A stretch of 64,000 nucleotides of DNA, from positions 2,604,001-2,668,000 of the forward strand of contig NZ_CP050145.1 in NCBI RefSeq assembly GCF_016767715.1, in the 5' to 3' direction. A model generated the notes under the pieces. The model worked only from the letters and a program-made list of their open reading frames with translations. It was not told where the DNA came from and did not search any database. Origin of the DNA: Mycobacteroides chelonae. Lineage in GTDB: Bacteria; Actinomycetota; Actinomycetes; Mycobacteriales; Mycobacteriaceae. Made by a program: the position numbers and the translations under genes. This document shows positions 25,402 to 33,044 of the stretch, piece after piece (positions within the stretch are counted from its first letter, which is position 1; each line of letters begins with the position of its first letter).

Positions 25402-27456
25402 CTAATCCTCGTCCTCGTCGTCGATGCGGCGAGCTGCCCGACGCCGCGGGGTGTCACTGGCCGCGTTGATCGCGGAGACGCTCGCTAAGGGCACTTCTTC
25501 CGCCGGGTCTGGATCAGTCAGCTCGGCCGTGGGGGATAGCGGCGGCACCACGGGTCTGTTCACGCTGTCACGCTTGGCGGCTCGTTGTTCCTTGACCGTC
25601 CGGGCACCACCGGTTTGGATACGGCTGATCTCGGCAAGAACATCAACACCGGTGGGGTTCTCGCCACGCTTCTGCACTGCCTTGCGCGCAGCTCGAAGGA
25701 CGTCGAGGGAGAACGGCGCCAGCGCCTGTTTCGCGAGGCTCCACTCAGCCTCGATCCACTCGCCCCGGAAATTGTCACGAACGAAGATGGACTGGAGCCG
25801 ATACGGGTCGTACCGAACTTCCCATCCGCCGTTTGCCGGTAGCGGTAAACCGCTCTTCACCCCACGGTATGGATGTAGGGCGGGATGGTCGTAGTGCAAG
25901 CTCTCGAAGTTGATGCCGTAGCCCTGGATCGTCCGGTAGGTCACGGGCAGCAAGCCGATGTAATCGTCTCGATCAAGGGCAACGTTGACGGTCGGCGCGA
26001 CTGAGGCCAATGCCGAGTAGGCCTCGTTGGGCGTGAGATCCTTCTTCGGCATCGCCGGATGACGTAATCCGGGGTGTGGCTTGTTCTGCCAGACTGCGAC
26101 GATCCAGAGGTCAAGTAGATTCTGCAGCTCGGCCAGTGTCCACATCGCTTCCGAATCGGGAGCCGTGCCGCGCTTGACGACGTTCGGTCCGACGTAGCCT
26201 GCGAGATATTGGGTGAAGCCGCTGTTTATAGCGGCGAAAACTCGCTCCACGTGGGGCTTGTCGGTGGGAGTGCGGGGAGCGGCCTTGGTGACGCTGATCT
26301 GCAGGCGTTCACACGCATTGAGAAACGTCGATCCGACGTACACCTTACCTCGGTCGACGGTGATCGAGTCGGGGACGATAACAGGCTTGGCGGCCACGCT
26401 GGCCCGAATCTCTTCGTCGCCTTCGATCATCCCGGCGGGGAGAATTGAACGCGAGAAACTCACCGATCGGCTCCAGCCGGGTTGCATCGGGAGGGGAGTC
26501 AGCGCTCGCGCGAGAAGCACTGCCGCGTCAACGCTTTTGGTGGCCACCGGCCTCAGAATCGCCGAGCACAATGTCCGGGTGGCGACGTCGAGCATCAGCG
26601 TGAGATCCACGCGTCCCGCCGACCCGTCCGGATATATGACCATCAGGTCCATCGGCGTGCTGTCGACTTCGGTCAGTTCGCCTGGCCGTGACGGAGCTTG
26701 ACGACCCCATGTGCGGTCCGGACGGTTTGCTTGTGTGCGCCGAGTTGTCGCGTTTCCGAATGGATGCCGAGACTTTTCGAGGTTCTCCACCGCGCGATAC
26801 AGGGTGGACCGTGAGGGCAGCGGGAGGCCGAGCTGGGCGGCTTCCAAGCTGACCTGCTTTATGACGCGGGAGCGGGTTCCCGTCGAGGCATTTGTTTGCC
26901 CCTTTACCGCGTCTTCGAGCAGGGAAACCACTGCCGGGTCGATCCGTCCGGTAGGTGAGGACTGGCGTTGCATCCGTCCGTCGACCAACCCGGCCACACC
27001 GTCCTGTCGGTATGCCCTGATATACCGTTCCAGACTCCGGTGTCCGACAGGGGTTTTGGCTGCCGCCAACTCGGATACCTTCGCGGCAATGCGGTCCTTC
27101 AGTGGAAGTTTTGGGTCGTACTCACGGCGTATCGGCATCGACGAATGTTCATCGAGCCCGTCGAGCTCCGCGGGGGCCCTACCGGTTAGCACCTCAACAA
27201 TGTGGCGGCGAAGGAACAGTACGCGTTCGCGGGCAGCAAAATCCAACGTATCTAGCACTGCGACCGAATCAAGTCGAGGTAGGCGGTCGGGGACGTCGGG
27301 AAGGAAGCTCTCGTCACCGAGGAGTTCCGCCACGCCGATCTTCCGGATCCGCCCTGAAACAAGTTCTTTCAGCGCCAGTTGCGGCCCATTCTGCGCGACG
27401 ACCTGCCATGTCTGTCCGTCGTAACTCAGCAGGTCGAAGAGCCGAACCGCCTTCAT
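25402..27456 (-). CDS. tnsB: TnsB-type DDE transposase
   Basis: 684-aa retroviral-integrase-fold transposase. N-terminal HTH/Ibeta-type DNA-binding region (residues ~110-230, including HRSLERYIRAYRQDGVAGLV), catalytic core with Asp265 (EVDSTPMD), Asp368 (TVDRGKVYVG) and Glu404 (KPHVERVFAAIN), then a Mu-C-like beta-barrel and a charged tail. It should bind the CTGGCGG repeats at both ends and join 3' ends to target. ATG at 27456 overlaps the tnsA stop (ATGA); GTG at 27462 would add two residues. Confidence 0.94.
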   Translation of the reverse strand: MKAVRLFDLLSYDGQTWQVVAQNGPQLALKELVSGRIRKIGVAELLGDESFLPDVPDRLPRLDSVAVLDTLDFAARERVLFLRRHIVEVLTGRAPAELDGLDEHSSMPIRREYDPKLPLKDRIAAKVSELAAAKTPVGHRSLERYIRAYRQDGVAGLVDGRMQRQSSPTGRIDPAVVSLLEDAVKGQTNASTGTRSRVIKQVSLEAAQLGLPLPSRSTLYRAVENLEKSRHPFGNATTRRTQANRPDRTWGRQAPSRPGELTEVDSTPMDLMVIYPDGSAGRVDLTLMLDVATRTLCSAILRPVATKSVDAAVLLARALTPLPMQPGWSRSVSFSRSILPAGMIEGDEEIRASVAAKPVIVPDSITVDRGKVYVGSTFLNACERLQISVTKAAPRTPTDKPHVERVFAAINSGFTQYLAGYVGPNVVKRGTAPDSEAMWTLAELQNLLDLWIVAVWQNKPHPGLRHPAMPKKDLTPNEAYSALASVAPTVNVALDRDDYIGLLPVTYRTIQGYGINFESLHYDHPALHPYRGVKSGLPLPANGGWEVRYDPYRLQSIFVRDNFRGEWIEAEWSLAKQALAPFSLDVLRAARKAVQKRGENPTGVDVLAEISRIQTGGARTVKEQRAAKRDSVNRPVVPPLSPTAELTDPDPAEEVPLASVSAINAASDTPRRRAARRIDDEDED

Positions 27457-28208
27457 GCCCACACCTCGCTGGACATCGAGAGCGGTCGGGTCAGATCCGC
27501 GGACAGCTTTCTACGCCATATCAGGTGCAGCACATTTGCGGTGGTGAGTTCGACGCTCCGGCCTGTGCGCGCGCTGGCTACGCCAAGACCAACCCCAAGT
27601 GGCACCGGAGTCGCGAAACAGTGCTTGATCGACTCTTGGACCACCGCCGGGGGAGCATTGCGGTCCTGCCGATATCCGGCAAGCCAGCGCAGGTTGTGGG
27701 CGAGCTCGCGCTGCAGACCCGTGAAGACCTCGTATTCCCAGCCGATTTCATCACAGACTTTGCGCGTCAACGTGGACTGCTCGGCGTGCTTCTCTGCTGC
27801 CTTCGAGCAGCGTACGTCGATTAAGCGGCCAGCACCGCTGGCAAGCCGAACGAAGAAATCCGGGACGTGGTCCCGGTTACCCCGCGTGGCTCGTGGCCAT
27901 AGCAATGCCAGCGGCTGCGCTGCTATGGCGACAATGTCGGACGCGTTGTCGGCTGCCAGCAGATACTCGCGCTCGAGGAGCGACTCGAACTCTACGTGCG
28001 CACGGTTTGTGCTGGACCAGTACATGCCTTCGTAGTTGCGCTTGCCCGGCCAGGAGAAGAACTCGCGGATCGGGGTCGTGCGCTCCAGAAGTACCGATCC
28101 CGCGTCCGGCGACAAGGGGTGGTTTTGGATGTCGCCGTCGACGCAGGCCAACAACCGCGTCACCTCGGTCACGTTCCGCGGTAGTGAGCGCAGGCGTGGA
28201 GCTGCCAC
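27453..28208 (-). CDS. tnsA: TnsA-like endonuclease
   Basis: 251-aa protein, first gene of the transposition operon, 140 bp inside the right end. Resembles TnsA: HVEFESLLEREYLLAADN (Glu73/Glu75), IAAQPLALLW, HVPDFFVR (Asp117) and a following strand LIDVRC. In Tn7 TnsA the last motif has a catalytic Lys (xVK); here it is Arg133. TnsA cuts the 5' strands so the element moves by cut-and-paste; if inactive, co-integrates would form. Start GTG at 28208 with AGGGGG upstream. Confidence 0.85.
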   Translation of the reverse strand: MAAPRLRSLPRNVTEVTRLLACVDGDIQNHPLSPDAGSVLLERTTPIREFFSWPGKRNYEGMYWSSTNRAHVEFESLLEREYLLAADNASDIVAIAAQPLALLWPRATRGNRDHVPDFFVRLASGAGRLIDVRCSKAAEKHAEQSTLTRKVCDEIGWEYEVFTGLQRELAHNLRWLAGYRQDRNAPPAVVQESIKHCFATPVPLGVGLGVASARTGRSVELTTANVLHLIWRRKLSADLTRPLSMSSEVWA

Positions 28209-28244
28209 CTAAGACCCCCTTCAACCACCTGCTACGGACGGTAA

Positions 28245-28330
28245 CCGCTGAGGTCTGACAGTAACCGCCAGTTCCACTGAGAAACCGGCGACACTCCGAA
28301 CTCCGCCAGGTCTATTGCGAAAGCCGCCAG
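28245..28330 (-). repeat. Right-end array of transposase-binding-like repeats
   Basis: Five boxes related to CCGCCAG (CTGGCGG reversed) start at 28324, 28303, 28285, 28265 and 28245, spaced 18-21 bp and all in one orientation; the middle one reads CCGGCGA and the innermost CCGCTGA. The innermost lie just upstream of tnsA, so TnsB binding could also repress the operon. Confidence 0.75.
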
Positions 28331-28348
28331 ATATATCGAGACAGGACA
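28324..28348 (-). repeat. Right terminal inverted repeat of the Tn7-like element
   Basis: Reverse complement starts TGTCCTGTCTCGA and ends CTGGCGG; pairs with 17850-17874. Confidence 0.85.
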
Positions 28349-28353
28349 ACCGG
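28349..28353 (+). repeat. Right target-site duplication (ACCGG)
   Basis: ACCGG directly after the ACA right end, identical to 17845-17849. Confidence 0.88.
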
Positions 28354-28669
28354 GGAGGGCGCACGATCATGCATCCGTTGCAATAATCAGTATTCTATCT
28401 GACATAATGTGTCTTATCGGCGTTTGATATACGCAGGGCGGATGCGAAGGGCGGCACCACCTGCACCTTTTGCGACGTGCGCCTCCCGTGCCGACGCTCG
28501 ATCTCACCCCCGGCTGCCAACCTTCACGTCCCCACATATGCCCGCGCCGCTCGGCGCGTGTACGTACGGCAACGCCGTGTCGGCTATCCGCCAAGCACGC
28601 TCTGCATCAACATCTAAAACCGCTCGGGCGCAGTATATTTGACGACTATGATACCCCTTCTAGCCATCC

Positions 28670-28718
28670 AGCCCCACACCATCATATCGTCACAGTGACG
28701 ATATGATGGTGTGGGGCT
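28670..28718. repeat. 49-bp perfect palindrome
   Basis: Two 24-bp arms (left arm starts AGCCCCACACCATCATATCG) around a single A. The centre is CGTCACAGTGACG, a motif repeated at 29014-29026 and 33045-33057. There is no poly-T tail, so a classic terminator is less likely than a protein-binding, cruciform-forming or recombination site. Confidence 0.85.
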
Positions 28719-28765
28719 CTGCTTGGCTCAACCTGCGGACGCGCACCCGAATCCCCGACGGTCAG

Positions 28766-28791
28766 CCGAGATCGCCTGACACTCATCCGAT
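28766..28791 (+). repeat. 26-bp direct repeat, left copy
   Basis: CCGAGATCGCCTGACACTCA plus TCCGAT; matches 54285-54310 with two differences (24/26), same orientation. The copies enclose the DUF5994 element and the dormancy-type gene cluster. Confidence 0.8.
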
Positions 28792-29013
28792 TCAGACCAC
28801 GCACGAAACGATGGCTTATCAACAAAAGGCATCAAGACGACCTATTCGCGATCCCCGTCACCTCCGAAAATCCGCGGCGACTCGTTGACCGCCAACAGTG
28901 CTCCGCCGCACTTGCGTCTCGATTCGTAAACAGAAGCTGCGCGATCGCGTTAAACCGTCACAAAACAACGCTACCCCACCGGCCTTGCCCTCCCCCGCTA
29001 GTCATGCACATTA

Positions 29014-29026
29014 CGTCACTGTGACG
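29014..29026. promoter_or_regulatory. CGTCACTGTGACG palindrome
   Basis: 13-bp inverted repeat with the same arms as the centre of the 49-bp palindrome. It lies 48 bp left of the inverted-repeat element. Confidence 0.6.
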
Positions 29027-29073
29027 AATTGCTCACGAATCACGCAGCACGACAATCCTTTTCACACACTTTG

Positions 29074-29100
29074 GTGTCCGTTCTCAAATGACCTGTCGCA
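29074..29100 (+). repeat. Left 27-bp inverted repeat
   Basis: GTGTCCGTTCTCAAATGA followed by CCTGTCGCA; pairs with 32823-32849. Confidence 0.85.
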
Positions 29101-29510
29101 TTCTCATCTAATCTGTCGCAACCGCGTGTCGTTCTCATTTGAGCCGCATCGGGTCGCCGCTGATGCCAGATCGGTGGGATCGATCGGGTTCTTTTCAGTG
29201 TGCCGGGATGCTTCTGAGGTTCTCGTGAGGCTGTTTCTGTAGCTGTTGACGCTGTTGAGTGTGTCCGGTTAGGGAGGTCCGCCAGTAGTGCGTGGCATGC
29301 GCAAAATCGTTCCAAGGACTCTCAATCACCCAAGTGATGTTGTCGCCGCGATTCGTGCACGGTGAGAGCGCCTGAAACCGCGCTACCCGACCTGGGCTGT
29401 CCAAGCCGGAGTATCCTGGACGTAGACGGATATCTAGTACCTGCCTACTTATGGGCGCGGCACCGTCGAACTATTCGGCACCGATTACGGGCCGAGGCTA
29501 GGAGCGTCTC

Positions 29511-29936
29511 ATGGCGCATCAGATATTTTGTCCACAACCACTCCAGTCGGCTCTGTGCCTTCATCTGGATCCGAAAACTGGATACGCCGATGGAGCTTGG
29601 TGCCCACGATCGAAGGATCTATCGGTCGAGGTTCTGCCGTTGCTTACGCGACTTAGCCTCGATTTGGGTCCCATTGATCGGATTACCTATCGAGCTGGGG
29701 AATGGGCACCCTCCTCGCGGAGGGTGCTTTTCCTCAACCGTCTGGTTCACCTGGGTTGGTCACTTCTGCAGCCCGCCAGCACTATTAGCGTTCGAGGGAC
29801 GAACGGCGCACATTTGACCCTGCTGATTGTCCCCCCTTCCAGGAAATCGCATTCGGAAGCAGAGGATCAATGCGATTTTGGCGGTAGATCCGACCGGGTG
29901 CCTAAGTCGCAATCAGCCGGACCGACAACATCATGA
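29511..29936 (+). CDS. DUF5994 family protein (copy 1)
   Basis: 141-aa mycobacterial protein of unknown function. Family marks: LHLDPKTGYADGAWCPRSKD, LDLGPIDRITYRAGEW, NRLVHLGWS and LTLLIVPP. In this copy the normally conserved second Trp of GAWWPRS is Cys. ATG at 29511 with AGGAG 6 nt upstream; the stop overlaps the next gene's ATG. The C-terminal 25 residues look frayed compared with its paralogues. DUF5994 genes are often near dormancy genes in mycobacteria. Confidence 0.8.
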   Translation: MAHQIFCPQPLQSALCLHLDPKTGYADGAWCPRSKDLSVEVLPLLTRLSLDLGPIDRITYRAGEWAPSSRRVLFLNRLVHLGWSLLQPASTISVRGTNGAHLTLLIVPPSRKSHSEAEDQCDFGGRSDRVPKSQSAGPTTS

Positions 29937-30397
29937 TCAGCGCGGTCACATCGGCGGTAGAGACACTCGACTGCGACGACTCGATTCGTCTTCGACTAAA
30001 GCCCGATGGTGACTGGAGCGGACATATCGACGGCGCATGGTGGCCGCGCTCACAGGACCTAAATCAAGACTTACCAGCAGTTTTGGATGCTGTAGCTTCC
30101 CGGTTAGGGACCATCAAGCGCGTGATCTACCGCATCACCGAATGGGACACAGCGCCGAAACAACTGTGCTACTGGGGTCGTATGGTGTCGTTAGACGGGT
30201 ACCGTTACCAGAGGCCAGACACCATCTACATCAGCGATCTAGACCATCGTCGACTAGTACTGCTGGTTGTCCCTCCGATGACCGACCCGCATCATGCCCA
30301 CGACGTGATGACTAGAGCTGCCGAACCGGGCAGCACATGTAGCCCAACAGCATTGCTGTCAATCGAACCATTGGCGGCAGCACGCAGAACAGGGTGA
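29933..30397 (+). CDS. DUF5994 family protein (copy 2)
   Basis: 154-aa paralogue of copy 1, coupled to it by an ATGA overlap. Family marks intact: IRLRLKPDGDWSGHIDGAWWPRSQDL, SRLGTIKRVIYRITEWD, LVLLVVPP. No membrane segment, signal peptide or catalytic motif. Function unknown. Confidence 0.87.
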   Translation: MISAVTSAVETLDCDDSIRLRLKPDGDWSGHIDGAWWPRSQDLNQDLPAVLDAVASRLGTIKRVIYRITEWDTAPKQLCYWGRMVSLDGYRYQRPDTIYISDLDHRRLVLLVVPPMTDPHHAHDVMTRAAEPGSTCSPTALLSIEPLAAARRTG

Positions 30398-30467
30398 TGA
30401 CCTTCACGGGCTGCCTGGATCGCAGACCCGGGATCGAAAGTCGACCCCGGCTTTGAGTAGTTATCGC

Positions 30468-30560
30468 ATGGCACAAGGCACCGTGGAGTGGTTCAACGCC
30501 GAAAGGGATTCGGGTTCATCACTCCCTGACAGTGGCAGCCAGCTTGATCGCGGAGCATCG
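30468..30560 (+). pseudogene. Degenerate cold-shock protein gene (cspA relic)
   Basis: The ATG at 30468 opens MAQGTVEWFNAER, the start of mycobacterial CspA (usually MxQGTVKWFNAEKGFGFI). One frame shift later the DNA still reads FGFITP, then a stop; a further shift gives PDSGSQLDR. The remaining RNA-binding motifs and C-terminus are gone. Not functional. Confidence 0.75.
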
Positions 30561-30767
30561 TTAATACCGTTGCCCGATCGCGACCCTTTGGGCGCGGCCC
30601 CGCCGCGCGAATCCCATCATGAAATTGGCACAGTTGGCGAACTTCGTTGTGGTCAAACGCATATGCCAGCTGGTCCCATCTGAGCTTGGCGGCACCTATC
30701 GATAGTCGTTGCGTCCGGGACTAACTAAGACTCTGGCATTGAGTAACCGTCACGAGGGTTGAATCCC

Positions 30768-31193
30768 TCAAGCAGCCAAGATTATTCGTAGGGCCGCAGT
30801 CACCTGGTCCTGACTCGAGGAATCAAGTAGGGGCATCTGTGCAGTCAGACGCATGATCCTTCGAGCGAGGAGCTTGTTGGTGCGTGCCGGCACCATGAGC
30901 ATGCGGACCGTTCGATACTCGCCCCGGAGCGTGACCACCCAATGGAACGGCCGATTTGCGAGGTACTGAGGCATCGCAACCGACCTCATGCAGGAACGCG
31001 ACGAGCCCGGCTTCCAGTTCAGTGAGACCTGACTGACAGTGCCAATGTGCTCGAATAGCTCGTCGATCAGGGGCGACAACTCCCGGGCAATCAGTCCATC
31101 GTCCTGGGGCCACCAAGCCCCGTCCATTCTGCCGGTCCTGCTCGGCCCTAACGTGAAGCGAACCGGTGAACCAGCATATTCAGCCTGCGTCAT
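30768..31193 (-). CDS. DUF5994 family protein (copy 3)
   Basis: 141-aa divergent paralogue: PVRFTLGPSRTGRMDGAWWPQDDGL, FEHIGTVSQVSLNWKPG, RTVRMLMVPARTN. It resembles the subgroup that carries 'NWKPG' in place of the tyrosine-rich strand. Start ATG at 31193 (an in-frame ATG at 31214 is possible). A weak GGGACT half-site lies 20-35 bp upstream (31217-31222). Confidence 0.83.
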   Translation of the reverse strand: MTQAEYAGSPVRFTLGPSRTGRMDGAWWPQDDGLIARELSPLIDELFEHIGTVSQVSLNWKPGSSRSCMRSVAMPQYLANRPFHWVVTLRGEYRTVRMLMVPARTNKLLARRIMRLTAQMPLLDSSSQDQVTAALRIILAA

Positions 31194-31320
31194 ACGTACT
31201 TCCCTGTCGCTCAACGGGACTCAGACAACGGACCTCAAACGCACCGCACCGCGATAGGATCGCTAACGGCACGGTTGGTGAATGGTTGACACTTTCAACA
31301 GATTCAAATCACAGCGCGGG

Positions 31321-31479
31321 TCATCGGATCTTCTCCGGAACCGAGTCCAGCGCGTGCAACACCTGGACTGCAGCGATCTGGGCAACATCGTTGTCAAGCG
31401 TTGACGATGCCATCAGCGCCTGGACCACCAATTCAACGCGCTTCTCGTAGGGAGTCTGGAACGTGATCGTAGAGTCCAT
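31321..31479 (-). CDS. Small DUF6307-like protein
   Basis: 52-aa protein MDSTITFQTPYEKRVELVVQ...VAQIAAVQVLHALDSVPEKIR. The YExRVxLV start and the LxALDxxPEKxR end resemble DUF6307, small actinobacterial proteins of unknown role. ATG at 31479 is preferred to 31512. It sits between two DUF5994 genes on the same strand, which suggests functional association. Confidence 0.6.
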   Translation of the reverse strand: MDSTITFQTPYEKRVELVVQALMASSTLDNDVAQIAAVQVLHALDSVPEKIR

Positions 31480-31548
31480 GACCTTTGTCCTGTTCAGTCG
31501 GAACGGTTTCAAGTACCGCGATGGTGCGGTTGTTGTGACTGCCGCGCA

Positions 31549-32088
31549 TTACCGGCGCCTGGTGCTCACAGAGCGATTGGTTCGATGTTCAGCGCCTAAC
31601 GTCCCACCTTCGGTGTCCCATCGGTCTTGCGCCTCAAACATGTCGGTACAGACGGGCATGTCGTGGGCTGGTAGCAGCTGAGCGACAGTTGCGCAGCTGC
31701 CCGGTGCTGCCGCAGCCATCATGGCGCTGTGAGCACCACTTGCCTGGGCATCTGGGGCTATTACCAAGAGGTTCAGATGGATCCCATGAGCACCTTGGAT
31801 ACTGATTGTGTTAGGTGGCTGAATGAGTGACCAGTTCAAATGTGCGCGGCGATCCCGAAACAGCATGCGCCGCGAGCTCGATGTCCACTCTGACACTCGG
31901 TAAACCACGCGGTCAATGGTGCCCAAGCGAACAGTAAGTACCCGGAGCAGCGATGGCAGCTCGATCATCAAGTCTTTCGAGTAAGGCCACCAGGCGCCGT
32001 CGACATATCCACTAGGTGACGCTTTTGGCTTTAACCGAAGACGCACGGCAGGCCCGCATCGTGGTTTTGAAAACAGCTGACGCGTCAT
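31549..32088 (-). CDS. DUF5994 family protein (copy 4)
   Basis: 179-aa paralogue: AVRLRLKPKASPSGYVDGAW, WPYSKDLMIELPSLLRVLTV, RLGTIDRVVYRVSEWTSSSR, LNLLVIAP. ATG at 32088 with AAGGAGC 6 nt upstream; the longer frame to 32148 lacks support. It has a longer C-terminal tail (MPVCTDMFEAQDRWDTEGG...) than the others. Closest by eye to copy 1, including SSRRMLFRDR / SSRRVLFLNR and HLNWSLIQP / HLGWSLLQP. Confidence 0.85.
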   Translation of the reverse strand: MTRQLFSKPRCGPAVRLRLKPKASPSGYVDGAWWPYSKDLMIELPSLLRVLTVRLGTIDRVVYRVSEWTSSSRRMLFRDRRAHLNWSLIQPPNTISIQGAHGIHLNLLVIAPDAQASGAHSAMMAAAAPGSCATVAQLLPAHDMPVCTDMFEAQDRWDTEGGTLGAEHRTNRSVSTRRR

Positions 32089-32148
32089 CGGACGCTCCTT
32101 GCTTTGGCTCCGCGCACGGGGCCGAATCGTCGGCACGGTCACACCCAT

Positions 32149-32822
32149 GGATGAGCGGGCACCAAATATCTCGCCGTACCCTCACCCTACCCCCATTCCT
32201 CTGGAAGGAGCACATAAGCAGCGGACTAGTTTCGGGCAGCACTTGCGGATTGCACCTTGTGCCGCTGACAATTTACGGTCAGGGCCCCGCTGACCCGGTC
32301 GGGTGCGTCTCGGCTGGCCTGTATGGGCTGCGATGCGTGGACGGTTGCTTGTTTTCCACCGACGACAGCCCAGGACACAACAATTAGTTCAAAATCGAGT
32401 ATGCAAGATTATTCGTACACGAATGGCAAACGGACAACAGATCAAGTCAAGCTGCCTTAGATCAAACTGATCAAGGAACCAAGCGCCAATATCTTCAATC
32501 GATCTGCGGTACCGCAGGTCAAGTACCGACAGCACCTGCCTCGGCCGTAGCCTTGGCAGGAAACTGACTGGTTGAACGTCAATCCGAGGTCACCGCTGGT
32601 TTCAAACACCCGACGCAACACCCTCGCCTCAGGTGCGCTCCACCGCAACACCACCGGATTGCGCGGAACCGTTCTGGCATCAAGCCAGTGACGTTGGCGA
32701 CGCGAGCCCGCTCGAGTGGACTTGTGACAGATCAAATGAGAACCACTGGGTCATCAACGGTGAAATGAGTTCTCGCTTAATCTGTCGCAACCCTGTTCAG
32801 TAGCGGCTTTTGTCGAATAATC
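32149..32822. other. Non-coding or decayed stretch inside the inverted-repeat element
   Basis: A 92-codon minus-strand frame at 32457-32735 exists but has no ribosome-binding site or family match. Near 32726-32800 there are internal copies of the terminal TTCTCA...CTGTCGCA boxes in both orientations. No other gene seen. Confidence 0.5.
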
Positions 32823-32849
32823 TGCGACAGATCATTTGAGAACGGACAC
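32823..32849 (-). repeat. Right 27-bp inverted repeat
   Basis: Reverse complement GTGTCCGTTCTCAAATGA followed by TCTGTCGCA; one mismatch to the left repeat. Confidence 0.85.
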
Positions 32850-33044
32850 TTGAACCCGTTTGGCTGCTAGAGGATGGATGCCCCATCAAGAAATGGCATA
32901 CGCAGATTTTTCGTGATCGAAACCCCTTCGAACGATCCGTCCGCTAACCGCTGAACTCCTCCATGGGCCGGGCGCGATCGGTCGGGCCGCCGATGCGCCG
33001 TTGCCTACCCTACCGCTGGGCGAAGTAAGTACGGCCTATCGTTA

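Larger units (their letters stand above)
17850..28348. mobile_element. Complete Tn7-like transposon (10,499 bp) with defence cargo
   Basis: The element begins TGT and ends ACA, is flanked by a perfect ACCGG duplication, and its outer 25 bp match at 18 positions when the right end is reverse-complemented (both begin TGT and end CTGGCGG). Several CTGGCGG-type repeats lie inside each end, as for TnsB-binding arrays. It encodes TnsA, TnsB, TnsC and TniQ in one minus-strand operon next to the right end. Cargo is a plus-strand Schlafen/AlbA_2-type gene next to the left end and a three-gene ABC-three-component system. There is no CRISPR-Cas gene or array and no TnsE-like gene, so targeting must rest on TniQ. 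Confidence 0.92.
28354..29073. other. Gene-poor stretch with palindromes and a direct-repeat copy
   Basis: About 720 bp between the transposon and the inverted-repeat element. Small open frames are present but none has a ribosome-binding site or recognisable product. It holds the 49-bp palindrome (28670-28718), a CGTCACTGTGACG palindrome (29014-29026) and one copy of a 26-bp repeat (28766-28791). Base composition is more AT-rich than surrounding genes in places. Confidence 0.6.
29074..32849. mobile_element. 3.8-kb segment bounded by 27-bp inverted repeats, no transposase
   Basis: Outer repeats 29074-29100 and 32823-32849 are inverted copies with one mismatch, reading GTGTCCGTTCTCAAATGA then YCTGTCGCA. 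Related 20-bp boxes of type TTCTCAnnTnAnCTGTCGCA recur inside both ends (left 29101-29120 and from 29132; right near 32726-32747 and, inverted, near 32770-32794), the layout of IS21-like or similar ends with several transposase sites. No transposase gene is inside. Contents: four DUF5994 genes, a small DUF6307-like gene and a cspA relic. Flanks share only TTG, so a target duplication is not convincing. Confidence 0.6.

Noticed and set aside
17850..28348. CRISPR-associated transposon
   Set aside because: The TnsB/TnsC/TniQ set raised this, but no repeat-spacer array or Cas-like protein is present in the element or its flanks.
28670..28718. Palindrome as an intrinsic terminator
   Set aside because: No U-tract on either side and no convincing gene ends immediately upstream.
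32457..32735. 92-codon minus-strand open frame inside the inverted-repeat element
   Set aside because: No ribosome-binding site, no family, and it runs into the terminal repeat boxes; kept only as a remark.
29074..32849. Target-site duplication for the inverted-repeat element
   Set aside because: Flanks share only TTG (or CTT), too short to count.
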